Assembly: GCA_038326025.1 (NCBI GenBank)
Contig: JBBQJP010000002.1
Location: forward strand, 62,001 to 126,000
Length of the DNA: 64,000 nt
Direction: 5' to 3'
DNA from: CAISIP01 sp038326025
GTDB lineage: Bacteria; Pseudomonadota; Gammaproteobacteria; Burkholderiales; Burkholderiaceae_C
In this document: positions 53,362 to 62,270 of the stretch, piece by piece
How the letters are laid out: the number at the start of each line of letters is the position of its first letter
Numbering within the stretch: the first letter of the stretch is position 1
Notes under the pieces: model-generated
Told to the model about the DNA's origin: nothing
What the model saw: only the letters and a program-made list of their open reading frames with translations
The model's database searches: none
Translations under genes and position numbers: made by a program

Positions 53362-55275
53362 CTACAGGCCGTACTGCCAGATCAATCCGTACGACAGACC
53401 GGCCCACATGATCAGGAACAGCGGTGTGCCGACCCGCACAAAATCACCAAACCGGTAGCCGCCCGCGTTCATCACCAGCAAGTTGGTCTGGTACCCCATG
53501 GGCGTGAGATAACACAGGTTGCAGCCGAACAGGACAGCCAGCACGAAAGGCTCGGGATCAATGCCCAGAGAGCGCGCCAGTTCGACCCCCAACGGGGTAC
53601 CAATGGCCGCCGCCGCATTGTTGGACACGAAGTTCGTCAAGAGTCCCATCAGGCCCATCAGCAACACCAGCAGCCAGTTCGGGCCGAGGGTGCCGGTCAG
53701 GCCGGCGAGCTGTTGTGCGCCCCAGGCCGTGGCGCCGGTGACACTGAGCGCATCACCCAGCGCCAGACTCGAGGCAACCAGCAAGATGACCTTGACCGAA
53801 AGGGAATGCGCCACGTCCTGCCAGGACACACAACGCGCCAGCAGCAATACGATCACGCCCGCCAGCGCCGCCAGAGCAATCGGCAAGGTTTTTGTCGCAG
53901 CGAGCACGACCACGGCAGCCATCACGGCGAGCGCGATCCAGGCCTTGTCCTGGCGCGGCAAAACATAGCGGGAATCGAGCAACAAGCCCAGGCCGTCCCG
54001 CTGTATGCGCGCAATGTCGTCGTTCTTGCCCTGCAGCAACAGAATGTCCCCGCCTCGCACGATGCGGTCAGCCAGGCTCTGCCGTTCCCAGCCGCCGAGT
54101 TTCGTGCGTGGGCGCAGGCCGACGACGATCACGCCGTAACGTTCGGCCAGCCGTTCCTGGCGTATCGTGCGCCGCACCAGTGGCGACTCGTTGACGACGA
54201 CCAGTTGCGCCACCTCGGCGGACGGAACGGTTTCGGCTTGTTCGGCGGTTTCGCCAGGTTTGGCGTCTGCGGCCTCGCCATCGGTCGTGTCCTTGGTTTT
54301 GTCCGTCCCCTTGTCCTGACTTTCCTGGCGCACGTTATGCAAAGGCGCATCCAGCGTGGCTTCCAGGTCCTTCAGATCCGGAGCGGTACCCTGAACAACC
54401 AGCGTGTCACCCGCACGCAAGGTGACCGACGGCAGTCGGACGAGAGACACTTTGTTGCGCTGCAGGTTGACCAGTTGCAATCGATTGCCACTGGCACCAA
54501 ATGCCTCACCCAGCGTCTGACCCTCGAACGAACTGCCTTCGGCGATGCGCAGTTCGGCATCGAACATCTGTTCCGACAATTTTTCGACCCGGGGTTGTAC
54601 ATGGGCCAGCAGCCGCGGCGCGACCAACCACAAATAGGCCAGCGCCGGCACGGCCGCCATCGCAACGATACCGGTGAAACTGAACATGCCCAGTCCGGTC
54701 ACGCCCAGACTGGCTGCAATGGCCACGACGATTAGGTTGGTCGAGGTGCCGATTGTTGTGGCCATACCACCCATCAACACAGCGTAGTTCATCGGAAGGA
54801 GCATCGCGCCCGCGGCCACGCGCGCTCGTGCGGCGGCGGCAAGGATCAATGGAATCAGCAACACCACGACCGGGGTGTCATTGATCAGCCCGCTGACACT
54901 GGCGGCACCGAGCAGGACAGCGAGCAACGCGGTGCGCGGGCGCTTGGTCACCCAGCTTGACAATCGGCGCGCCGCCGGTTCCAGCGAACCCGTAACCACC
55001 AGCGCCTGGCCCAGCACCATCAGCGCGCAGATCGCGACCAGTGCGGGATGGCCCAACCCGGCGAAGAATCGCGCCGGATCGATCGGCCCGTCCGCCGCGG
55101 AATACGGCGCCAGCACAAAACCCAGCGGAATGGCGGCCAGCACGGCAAGGCTGACCGTCGCGATTGGCCAGCGGTCCCAGATGAAGATGGCGAACACCCC
55201 GATGGCAAACACGATCATTGCCATCCCATGGGCGCTGAGCGACGTCTGCTGCAATACGGCTGCTGTCGTGTTCAT
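53362..55275 (-). CDS. SLC13-family anion/dicarboxylate permease with RCK/TrkA-C domains
   Basis: 637 residues. Two membrane halves (helices 1-7 and 8-13) hold SNLIVV-type anion loops (GTSTNLIVVAIAASLG; NFVSNNAAAAIGTPLG). Between them are two TrkA-C-like cytosolic domains (about 225-300 and 345-425) that bind a regulatory ligand. The fold fits divalent-anion:Na+ symporters carrying sulfate, phosphate or dicarboxylates. It is separated from the ABC transporter by 201 nt and from the cyclase by 231 nt. Its substrate cannot be told; a role in taking up phosphonate-derived or organic anions is possible. Confidence 0.88.
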   Translation of the reverse strand: MNTTAAVLQQTSLSAHGMAMIVFAIGVFAIFIWDRWPIATVSLAVLAAIPLGFVLAPYSAADGPIDPARFFAGLGHPALVAICALMVLGQALVVTGSLEPAARRLSSWVTKRPRTALLAVLLGAASVSGLINDTPVVVLLIPLILAAAARARVAAGAMLLPMNYAVLMGGMATTIGTSTNLIVVAIAASLGVTGLGMFSFTGIVAMAAVPALAYLWLVAPRLLAHVQPRVEKLSEQMFDAELRIAEGSSFEGQTLGEAFGASGNRLQLVNLQRNKVSLVRLPSVTLRAGDTLVVQGTAPDLKDLEATLDAPLHNVRQESQDKGTDKTKDTTDGEAADAKPGETAEQAETVPSAEVAQLVVVNESPLVRRTIRQERLAERYGVIVVGLRPRTKLGGWERQSLADRIVRGGDILLLQGKNDDIARIQRDGLGLLLDSRYVLPRQDKAWIALAVMAAVVVLAATKTLPIALAALAGVIVLLLARCVSWQDVAHSLSVKVILLVASSLALGDALSVTGATAWGAQQLAGLTGTLGPNWLLVLLMGLMGLLTNFVSNNAAAAIGTPLGVELARSLGIDPEPFVLAVLFGCNLCYLTPMGYQTNLLVMNAGGYRFGDFVRVGTPLFLIMWAGLSYGLIWQYGL

Positions 55276-55476
55276 GGCATCGCCACCGCAATTCGGGACA
55301 GAGAAAATCGCGACTGTGCCATGGGTCTACCTGACAAGTGGGTCAGCTGGCATGATGCCACCGGCACAAGCGCGCAGATGCAGGAACTGGCGCGGGCTGC
55401 GGGTAGGACCATGCCCCATCACGGCCGCAACGACACAAAGTCAGCCGGGCACCGATGGCGCCCGGAAGGCCAGGCG

Positions 55477-57192
55477 TCAGCGCTGGCGCCAGGCCTGTGT
55501 GCGTCGCTCCAGCCGGCGGGTGATCAGCAGGTGCGCGATCTTCACCGTGGCCGAGGTCGCCACGATGGCCACGGCCATTGCGGCAGCCGCTGCAGTGAAG
55601 CCGGATTCGTCCATGTTGATGATGGTCACGGCCGCCAGCTTGGTCTCGGTCGAATACAGGAAGATCACCGCCGATACCGTGGTCATTGCATTCACGAAAA
55701 GGTAGATGCTGATGTCGAGCACCGCCGGCAGGCACACCGGCACCGACACCCGCGTCATCGTGCGCAACAGCGAGACCTTGAGCGAAGCCGATACCGCTTC
55801 GAACTCATGGTCGAGTTGCTTGAGCGCGGTGGTCGCCGTCAGATGGCTGACCGTGTAAAAGTGCGTGACCGAATTGACCACCAGGATGGCCATGGTCGCG
55901 TAGATGAACCCGAAGGGATTGCCCTTGGCGTTGAAGAAGAAGATGTAGGACAGGCCCAGCACCAGACCCGGCACGGCCATCGGCAGCATCGCCATGAACT
56001 GCGCGATCGCGCGTCCGGCTCCGAAGGATCGGGTCTTCTCCAGCAGGTAGGCGCCGACAAATATGATGACGGTACCGATGACGGCGGTCCAGGCAGCCAT
56101 CTCGACCGAGTTGTAATACGCTGACCAGCCATTGGTGTCGAACTCGCCGAAGTTGTAGTTCTTCAGCGTCAGCGCCAGGTTGTACGGCCAGCGGGACACG
56201 AACGAGGCCCATACCGACATCGCCAGCAGCACGAAGATCAGCGCTCCGACGACCGAACAGAATATGAACAGGCCGTTGTCGCGGCCCGAATCAGGCTTGG
56301 GAATCAAAGGTACGGCGCGCGCCGACAACAAGGCCACCTGCCGGCCCTGGATGATGCGGTCGGCCATGAAGGCCACCACCGCCGGAATCAGCAGCACGAA
56401 GCCGACCACCGCGCCCATTTCGAAGTTCTGCTGGCCGATGACCTGCTTGAAGATGTCGGTGGCCAGCACGTTGAAGCGACCGCCAATCACCTTGGCGATG
56501 CCGAAGTCGGTCATGACCAGCGTGAAGATCACGAAACCGGCGCTGATGACGCCATATTTGGCGCCCGGCAAGGTGACAGTGAAAAATACGCGTGTCTTCG
56601 AGGCGCCCAGTGCGTCGGCAGCTTCGTACAAACGCGAATCGGCCATCGACAACGCCGCCAGCAGAATCATCAGGGCATGCGGAAAACAGTAGAACACCTG
56701 GGAGATCACGATGCCGACCGGGCCGTAGATCTCGACACCGAACATCCATTCCTTCAGAAAACCCTGGTTGCCGAACAGGTAGATCAACGAGATGGCCGGC
56801 AACAGCGATGGCGCCAGGATGGGAATCAGCGCCAGCGCCTGGAACAGGCCCTTCCAGCGCATGCAGCTGCGCTGCAAGGCATAGGCGTAGACGAATGCCA
56901 GCGGCAACACGATGGCGGTGGACAGAGCGGCGATGAACAGGCTGTTCCAGACCGAAGCAAACAGCGCCGGCGTCGAGAAATACTGGATGTAATTGGCCAG
57001 GCCGACAAACTCGCCATCCTGGTTCTGGAAACTCTTGGACAGCAACCACCACAGGGGCAGGATCAGCGTGACACCGAGCCAGACAATGAGCAGGCAGATG
57101 CCGCCGCGCATCAGCCAGTCGTCACGATCGAGGCGCCGCCGGGTCACCGGCGCGGCGCCGGCCACTGGCGCGGTGTCGGCAGTGGCGGTCAC
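55477..57192 (-). CDS. ABC transporter permease, fused FbpB-type (probable AEP transporter)
   Basis: 571 residues from GTG 57192, which overlaps the ATPase stop by 4 nt. Two copies of the BPD_transp_1 permease domain (each about six helices) are joined, as in FbpB/iron and in putative 2-aminoethylphosphonate permeases. EAA-type loops occur in both halves (YEAADALGASKTRVFFTVTL in the first, EFEAVSASLKVSLLRTMTRV in the second). With the ATPase and binding protein it forms an importer. Confidence 0.9.
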   Translation of the reverse strand: MTATADTAPVAGAAPVTRRRLDRDDWLMRGGICLLIVWLGVTLILPLWWLLSKSFQNQDGEFVGLANYIQYFSTPALFASVWNSLFIAALSTAIVLPLAFVYAYALQRSCMRWKGLFQALALIPILAPSLLPAISLIYLFGNQGFLKEWMFGVEIYGPVGIVISQVFYCFPHALMILLAALSMADSRLYEAADALGASKTRVFFTVTLPGAKYGVISAGFVIFTLVMTDFGIAKVIGGRFNVLATDIFKQVIGQQNFEMGAVVGFVLLIPAVVAFMADRIIQGRQVALLSARAVPLIPKPDSGRDNGLFIFCSVVGALIFVLLAMSVWASFVSRWPYNLALTLKNYNFGEFDTNGWSAYYNSVEMAAWTAVIGTVIIFVGAYLLEKTRSFGAGRAIAQFMAMLPMAVPGLVLGLSYIFFFNAKGNPFGFIYATMAILVVNSVTHFYTVSHLTATTALKQLDHEFEAVSASLKVSLLRTMTRVSVPVCLPAVLDISIYLFVNAMTTVSAVIFLYSTETKLAAVTIINMDESGFTAAAAAMAVAIVATSATVKIAHLLITRRLERRTQAWRQR

Positions 57193-58301
57193 GACGGATT
57201 GGGCGCGCCGGGGAATACCCGGATACGCTCGGCGGGCAGGCCGACCAGCATGTCCATGCCTTCGCTGATCGACAGGTCGCGCACGGTGTTGATGGAAAAA
57301 TCTGCCAACAGTGCAGGCTTGCCGCCATTGATGGACAAGCCGACGCGACAGAACGATCCGAGAAACTCCATTTCGGCCACGCACACCGCGAAGGTGTTTT
57401 CGGCGTTGGCGTCGACATTGCGCACCACCACGTCTTCAGGCCGGATGGCCAGCGTGACTTCGCTGCCGGGGCCGGGCCGGATGTCGAGATCGCAGCTCAG
57501 ATTCATCGCGCCGTAACGCACCAGACCCGGCTTGACGACGATACCGGCCAGCAGGTTGGTTTTGCCAACGAAGTCGGCCACGAAGGCGCTGGCAGGTTCG
57601 CGGTAGATCTGCATCGGTGTACCCACTTGTTCGATCACACCGTGGTTCATCACGACGATGCGGTCGGCCATGGTCAGTGCCTCTTCCTGGTCGTGCGTCA
57701 CCATGATGGTGGTGACACCCAGGCGCTTGTGCAACTGGCGGATTTCCTGGCGCAGATAAGCGCGCACCCGCGCATCCAGCGCGCTGAGCGGCTCGTCCAG
57801 CAACAGCAGTCCCGGCGACAGCGCAAGGGCACGGGCCAGCGCGACCCGTTGCTGCATGCCACCGGAGAGTTGCGCCGGATATTGCGGCCCGGCGTCGGGC
57901 AGTCCGACCAGGCGCAGCAAATCGGCCACCCGGTTCGCGATTTCCACCCTGGGCATGCGGCGGCTGACCAATCCGTAACCGACGTTGTCGGCAACCGTCA
58001 GGTTGGGAAACAGCGCGTACGACTGGAACACGATGCCGAAATCACGCTGTGATGCCGGCAGGTTGGATATTTCGCGGTCGGCCTGGAATATGCGCCCCGA
58101 GGTCTGCGTCTCCAGACCCGCAATCGCGCGCAGCAAAGTGGTCTTGCCGCAACCGGACGGACCGAGAAAACAAACGAATTCGCCCGGAAATACTTCCAGC
58201 GACAAATCCTTGAGGGCCCAGAAGCTGCCGAACTGTTTCGTCAGGTGATCGATACGCAGGTACGGCGACCGGGGCGTCTGGGCGTCTTCTTTTTCTTGCA
58301 T
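57189..58301 (-). CDS. ABC transporter ATP-binding protein (probable AEP transporter)
   Basis: 370 residues. Walker A GPSGCGKTTLLRAI, signature LSGGMQQRVALARAL and Walker B LLLLDEPLSALD are intact. The C-terminal ~120 residues form a TOBE/MOP-like regulatory domain (VTLAIRPEDVVVRN). The sequence matches the FbpC/PotA type, including the putative AEP ATPase PhnT. It powers the importer with the fused permease (4-nt overlap) and the binding protein 81 nt upstream. Confidence 0.92.
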   Translation of the reverse strand: MQEKEDAQTPRSPYLRIDHLTKQFGSFWALKDLSLEVFPGEFVCFLGPSGCGKTTLLRAIAGLETQTSGRIFQADREISNLPASQRDFGIVFQSYALFPNLTVADNVGYGLVSRRMPRVEIANRVADLLRLVGLPDAGPQYPAQLSGGMQQRVALARALALSPGLLLLDEPLSALDARVRAYLRQEIRQLHKRLGVTTIMVTHDQEEALTMADRIVVMNHGVIEQVGTPMQIYREPASAFVADFVGKTNLLAGIVVKPGLVRYGAMNLSCDLDIRPGPGSEVTLAIRPEDVVVRNVDANAENTFAVCVAEMEFLGSFCRVGLSINGGKPALLADFSINTVRDLSISEGMDMLVGLPAERIRVFPGAPNPS

Positions 58302-58382
58302 GCTCGCGCGCGGACCACAACGCCCGATCGGCTGATCAGGCGTTGCTCCCCACAGTTGTCAGTGAATCGGGGCGGAGGCGGT

Positions 58383-59420
58383 TTACTTCGGCGCCGACTT
58401 GCCGTCGTAGCGCTTGGTCCACTCGGCCAGGATACGAGCGCGCTCGGCGCCCATCTTGGACAGGTCGATCTTGACCATCGCAGCGTCGGCGCTTGGCGGA
58501 TAGTTCGGCGGCGCCGGGTTCATGCCGGGATAACCGACGATGGCGTAATACTTGCCATACATTTCGTAAGCGCCCTTGCTGACTGCGAAGTCGGCCAGCT
58601 TCTGCGCTGCAGCCATGTTCTTGGTGCCCTTGACGATGGCCGTGGCTTCCATGTCCCATGGCGCGCCCTCTTTGGCCAGGATGATGTCGATCGGTGCGCC
58701 GCCGGTCTTCTCCTTGGCGCCGCGCATGTCGAAGCCGATGCCGATCACACGCTCACCCTTGGCTGCCTGCACGCATGGTGCCGAGCCGGAGTGGGTGTAG
58801 ACCGCGACGTTCTGGTGCAGCTTGTCCATGAACTCCCAGCCGCCCTTCTCGCCCATGATCTGCAGCCAGGCGTAGACCGCCTGGTAGCCGGTGCCCGACG
58901 AAGCCGGGTTGGGCATGACGATGGCGTCCTTGTAGACCGGGTTGGTCAGGTCGGCCCAGGATGCGGGCTTGGGCAGGTTTTTCTTGCCGCCTTCGATGGT
59001 GTTGTAGCACATGACCGCCAGCCAGGCGTCCATGCCGGTCCACATCGTCGGGTTCTTGTCGCTGCGGAACACCGGCTTGATCTTGTCGACGTCTTTCGGC
59101 GTGTATCCCTGCAGCATTCCCATGGATTCGAACAAGGCGATGCTCGATGCGCCCAGGCCCCAGATGACATCGGCGCGCGGATTGTCTTTCTCGGCCAGCA
59201 AACGTGCGGTGATGACGCCGGTGGAGTCACGCACCCAGGCGATCTCGACATCGTTGTTCGCGGCCTCGAATGCCTGCTTGTAGGCCCCCAGCTGGTCGTT
59301 CTCGAGCGCCGTGTAGACAGTGAGCTTGGCCTTCTGTGCGAACGCCGGGACGGCCAGCAGCGTGGAGACCGTAACAACGGCCACACCTTGCAGCAGTTTG
59401 CGGACGGTAGGTTTGAACAT
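58383..59420 (-). CDS. ABC transporter periplasmic binding protein (probable AEP-binding)
   Basis: 345 residues from ATG 59420, preceded by AGGAG. A signal peptide (MFKPTVRKLLQ, then AVPAFA before QKAK) directs it to the periplasm. The mature protein resembles Fe3+/AEP-binding proteins (LTVYTALENDQLGAYK; GGAPIDIILAKEGAPWDMEA; IVGYPGMNPAPP). These features fit the putative AEP-binding group, but iron binding cannot be excluded from sequence. A copy of the phn operator lies 132-151 nt upstream, which favours AEP. Confidence 0.88.
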   Translation of the reverse strand: MFKPTVRKLLQGVAVVTVSTLLAVPAFAQKAKLTVYTALENDQLGAYKQAFEAANNDVEIAWVRDSTGVITARLLAEKDNPRADVIWGLGASSIALFESMGMLQGYTPKDVDKIKPVFRSDKNPTMWTGMDAWLAVMCYNTIEGGKKNLPKPASWADLTNPVYKDAIVMPNPASSGTGYQAVYAWLQIMGEKGGWEFMDKLHQNVAVYTHSGSAPCVQAAKGERVIGIGFDMRGAKEKTGGAPIDIILAKEGAPWDMEATAIVKGTKNMAAAQKLADFAVSKGAYEMYGKYYAIVGYPGMNPAPPNYPPSADAAMVKIDLSKMGAERARILAEWTKRYDGKSAPK

Positions 59421-59551
59421 GGTGAGAACTCCTATTGCAAAAGGGTTGATGGTCACCGGTCGAGCCGGTCCTGACGAAGCACTTTACGCAGGCATGGTGA
59501 CAAGCTTGTTACATACGTCGTTGTCGGCACAGTGTCATCGCAATGATTTGG

Positions 59552-59571
59552 ATTGTCAACAATTTACAAAA
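59552..59571. promoter_or_regulatory. GntR-type operator, copy 2 (upstream of ABC transporter)
   Basis: The plus strand reads ATTGTCAACAATTTACAAAA, identical over 20 nt to 40623-40642 (minus strand). It contains the same ATTGT-CA-ACAAT inverted repeat and lies in the 250-nt gap between the binding-protein gene and the LysR gene. The rest of the gap (59457-59670) shows no other clear site. Confidence 0.85.
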
Positions 59572-59670
59572 GACTGTTTACATACGGCGTCTGTCTGCCG
59601 CACTGACACATGCACCACAACAGCATACGTGGGGACGCCCAATTGCAGGGCAGGATTTACCCGTACGGCG

Positions 59671-60612
59671 TCAAGCGAAACCTGGCAGCTGACGATGCGA
59701 CTGCAACAAACATGCCTGAAACACCCGCGCCGCGCGAGACGGCTCCGGCGAGCGCCTCAATATGGCCAGAAACTGGCAGGTGTAGCGGAACAGGGCAGGA
59801 TGCAGCGCGCGCATCTGACCGGCGCGCACGAATGGCTCCGCATAGTGCTCCGGCAGGAAACCGAGGTACCGGCCGGACAGAATGAAGGTGGCAATAGCCT
59901 CCTGGTCGAACGCCGTAGCCTGGCGGGAAAGCCGCATCTGCTGGCTGATTTCCATGTTCGGCGAGTGATAACCCAATCCGGCAAACCGGTGTTTCTCCAG
60001 TGCGTCCCAGCCCATGGCGGTGTCCTGCGCACCAATCAAGCCGTGGGACGCACCGCAATACAGCAGCATGGTTTCGTCGAACAACACGTCGTAACTCAGG
60101 CTCTCGGAGCGCCGATGGCCAGGAATCACGCCGACCTGGTACTGCCCGTCGATGACGCCGCGCTCGATGGCATTGATCGGCGCCACATGCAGATTCAGCG
60201 AAACGTCGGGTGCCTGTTCGCAAAAAAGGGCGATCGCCGCGCCGATATGGGCTGCCGGATTGCTTGCCGTCTTGTCGAACAGCGCCACATGCAGTTGCCC
60301 GCCCAGGCGCTTGTGGATGGCGTCCACGCTGGCGCGAAACGCCTCGGTCGATGCCAGCAGACGGATGGTTTCGGCATATATCTGCTCACCTTCGGCTGTC
60401 AGCGCAAAGCCGCCCCGGCCGCGCCGGCACAGCGTCATGCCGAGCCGGACTTCAAGGTCTTTGACATGGCGGCTGATGGTGGAGGTGCCTATATTGAGTT
60501 CAAGTTCGGCCGCCGCCATGCCTCCGCAATCGACCACCGTCTTGAACACGCGCAGCAGGCGCAAATCCATATCGCCCAGTTGACCCAGCACCGCATGGCT
60601 TTTTACTTGCAT
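59671..60612 (-). CDS. LysR-family transcriptional regulator
   Basis: 313 residues from ATG 60612. The N-terminal helix-turn-helix (about 20-75: MDLRLLRVFKTVVDCGGMAA...TSTISRHVKDLE) is followed by a two-lobed effector-binding domain (about 105-305). It is divergent from the aminotransferase gene across 131 nt, the classic arrangement for a LysR activator and its target. It probably senses an intermediate of beta-alanine breakdown. On its other side lies the ABC transporter on the same strand. Confidence 0.9.
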   Translation of the reverse strand: MQVKSHAVLGQLGDMDLRLLRVFKTVVDCGGMAAAELELNIGTSTISRHVKDLEVRLGMTLCRRGRGGFALTAEGEQIYAETIRLLASTEAFRASVDAIHKRLGGQLHVALFDKTASNPAAHIGAAIALFCEQAPDVSLNLHVAPINAIERGVIDGQYQVGVIPGHRRSESLSYDVLFDETMLLYCGASHGLIGAQDTAMGWDALEKHRFAGLGYHSPNMEISQQMRLSRQATAFDQEAIATFILSGRYLGFLPEHYAEPFVRAGQMRALHPALFRYTCQFLAILRRSPEPSRAARVFQACLLQSHRQLPGFA

Positions 60613-60743
60613 ATTGTGGCAACTGAGTGGTGATATTTAGACATTCATAAGAGTAACAGAGCCGGCCACAATCCGTCGTCTGCAAAGCATTCTTGCACCT
60701 GTTTTCCCTTTCTTCCTTTGTTGTACTTGCCGGAGAAACCACG

Positions 60744-62096
60744 ATGAATCTCAACGACACCCAGCACCTGTCGCCTGCGCCCCGCACCGATGCTGCATGG
60801 CTCGAGCCTCACTGGATGCCGTACACCGGCAACCGCGACTTCAAGGCCAATCCGCGCATGATGGTCAGCGCCGAAGGTTGTTACTACACCGACATCAACG
60901 GCCGCAAGATCCTGGACGGCTTGTCGGGCCTGTGGTGCTGCGGTCTGGGCCATGGTCGGCGCGAAATCACCGAGGCGGTGAGCCGCCAGATCGCCACACT
61001 CGACTATTCGCCGGCGTTCCAGTACGGGCACCCGTTGGCGTTTGAGTTGGCCAACAAGATCAAGGACCTGACACCCGAAGGCCTGGACTATGTGTTCTTC
61101 ACCGGATCCGGCTCGGAAAGTGCCGACACCTCGCTGAAGATGGCGCGCGCCTATTGGCGTACCAAGGGCCAGGCCAGCAAGACTCGCTTTATCGGTCGCG
61201 AGAAGGGTTACCACGGCGTGAACTTCGGCGGCATCTCGGTGGGCGGCATCGTGGCCAACCGCAAGGCTTATGGCCAGGCAATCGAGGCCGACCATCTGCC
61301 CCATACCATGGTGGCTGGCAACGAGTTCTCGCGCGGCATGCCGCCAACCGGCGCTGAATTGGCGGATGAGTTGCTCAAGGTCATCAACCTGCACGACGCA
61401 TCCAATATCGCAGCGGTGATCGTCGAGCCGTTCTCGGGTTCGGCCGGCGTGATCATCCCGCCTGCAGGTTATCTGCAGCGTCTGCGCGAGATCTGCACCG
61501 CCCACAACATCCTGCTGATCTTCGACGAGGTCATCACCGGGTTCGGCCGCTGCGGCGCCTACACCGGCGCGGAAGCCTTTGGCGTAACGCCCGACATCAT
61601 GAACATCGCCAAGCAGGTCACCAACGGCACGCAGCCGCTGGGCGCGGTGGTGGCCAAGAAGGAAATCTACGACACCTTCATGGCAGCGGGCGGGCCCGAC
61701 TACATGCTCGAGTTCGTTCACGGCTACACCTATTCAGCCCATCCGGTGGCCTGCGCCGCTGGCGTGGCCGCGCTCGATGTGCTGGTCAAGGAAGACATGA
61801 TCAATCGTGTCAAGTCGCTGGCGCCGTATTTCGAACAGGCAGTGCACAGCCTCAAGGGCAGCAAACATGTCACCGACATCCGCAACTATGGCCTGGCCGC
61901 AGGCTTGACGATTGCCGCCGTGCCCGGCGAACCGGGCAAGCGCCCCTATCAGATCGCGATGAAATGCCTGGAAAAAGGCTTTTACGTGCGTTATGGCGGC
62001 GATACCATTCAGTTGGCGCCGCCGTTCGTGATCGAGAAGGCCGAGATCGACAGCCTGATCAACGCGCTTGGCGAGTCTTTGAAAGAAGTTGACTGA
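60744..62096 (+). CDS. Omega-amino acid (beta-alanine):pyruvate aminotransferase
   Basis: 450 residues from ATG 60744. It is a class III PLP aminotransferase: WMPYTGNRDFKANPRMMV start, FFTGSGSESADTSLKMAR, LIFDEVITGFGRCGAYTG with the PLP Asp, and DIMNIAKQVTNGTQPLG with the PLP Lys. The start motif is typical of beta-alanine:pyruvate transaminase. It gives malonate semialdehyde from beta-alanine. mmsA follows on the same strand and LysR is divergent. AEP is the phosphonic analogue of beta-alanine, so activity on AEP is worth considering. Confidence 0.92.
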   Translation: MNLNDTQHLSPAPRTDAAWLEPHWMPYTGNRDFKANPRMMVSAEGCYYTDINGRKILDGLSGLWCCGLGHGRREITEAVSRQIATLDYSPAFQYGHPLAFELANKIKDLTPEGLDYVFFTGSGSESADTSLKMARAYWRTKGQASKTRFIGREKGYHGVNFGGISVGGIVANRKAYGQAIEADHLPHTMVAGNEFSRGMPPTGAELADELLKVINLHDASNIAAVIVEPFSGSAGVIIPPAGYLQRLREICTAHNILLIFDEVITGFGRCGAYTGAEAFGVTPDIMNIAKQVTNGTQPLGAVVAKKEIYDTFMAAGGPDYMLEFVHGYTYSAHPVACAAGVAALDVLVKEDMINRVKSLAPYFEQAVHSLKGSKHVTDIRNYGLAAGLTIAAVPGEPGKRPYQIAMKCLEKGFYVRYGGDTIQLAPPFVIEKAEIDSLINALGESLKEVD

Positions 62097-62197
62097 GCCT
62101 TTGCGGGTTGACTCGCCCCTGGCGCGCCACGCAATGACGTCTTGCGCGTCTTGCGTGGGCGGCCAGCAGCCACGACGATTGTCAACTGCATGCCCAT

Positions 62198-62234
62198 GGC
62201 GCCCCGAGGCGCCCGATGCCGGATCCAATCCGGC
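62198..62234. other. Two hairpins between aminotransferase and mmsA
   Basis: Inverted repeats GGCGCC-N4-GGCGCC (62198-62213) and GCCGGAT-CCA-ATCCGGC (62218-62234) lie in the 174-nt gap. There is no U-tract, so they are not clear terminators; they may attenuate or stabilise mRNA between the two genes. Confidence 0.4.
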
Positions 62235-62270
62235 GCTTTAGCTGAAACCATTTTTTGACGGAACCCCATC

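Noticed and set aside
55477..59420. Iron(III) ABC transporter
   Set aside because: The family is close to FbpABC, but the shared 20-nt operator with phnW and similarity to putative AEP transporters favour AEP; iron remains a weaker alternative.
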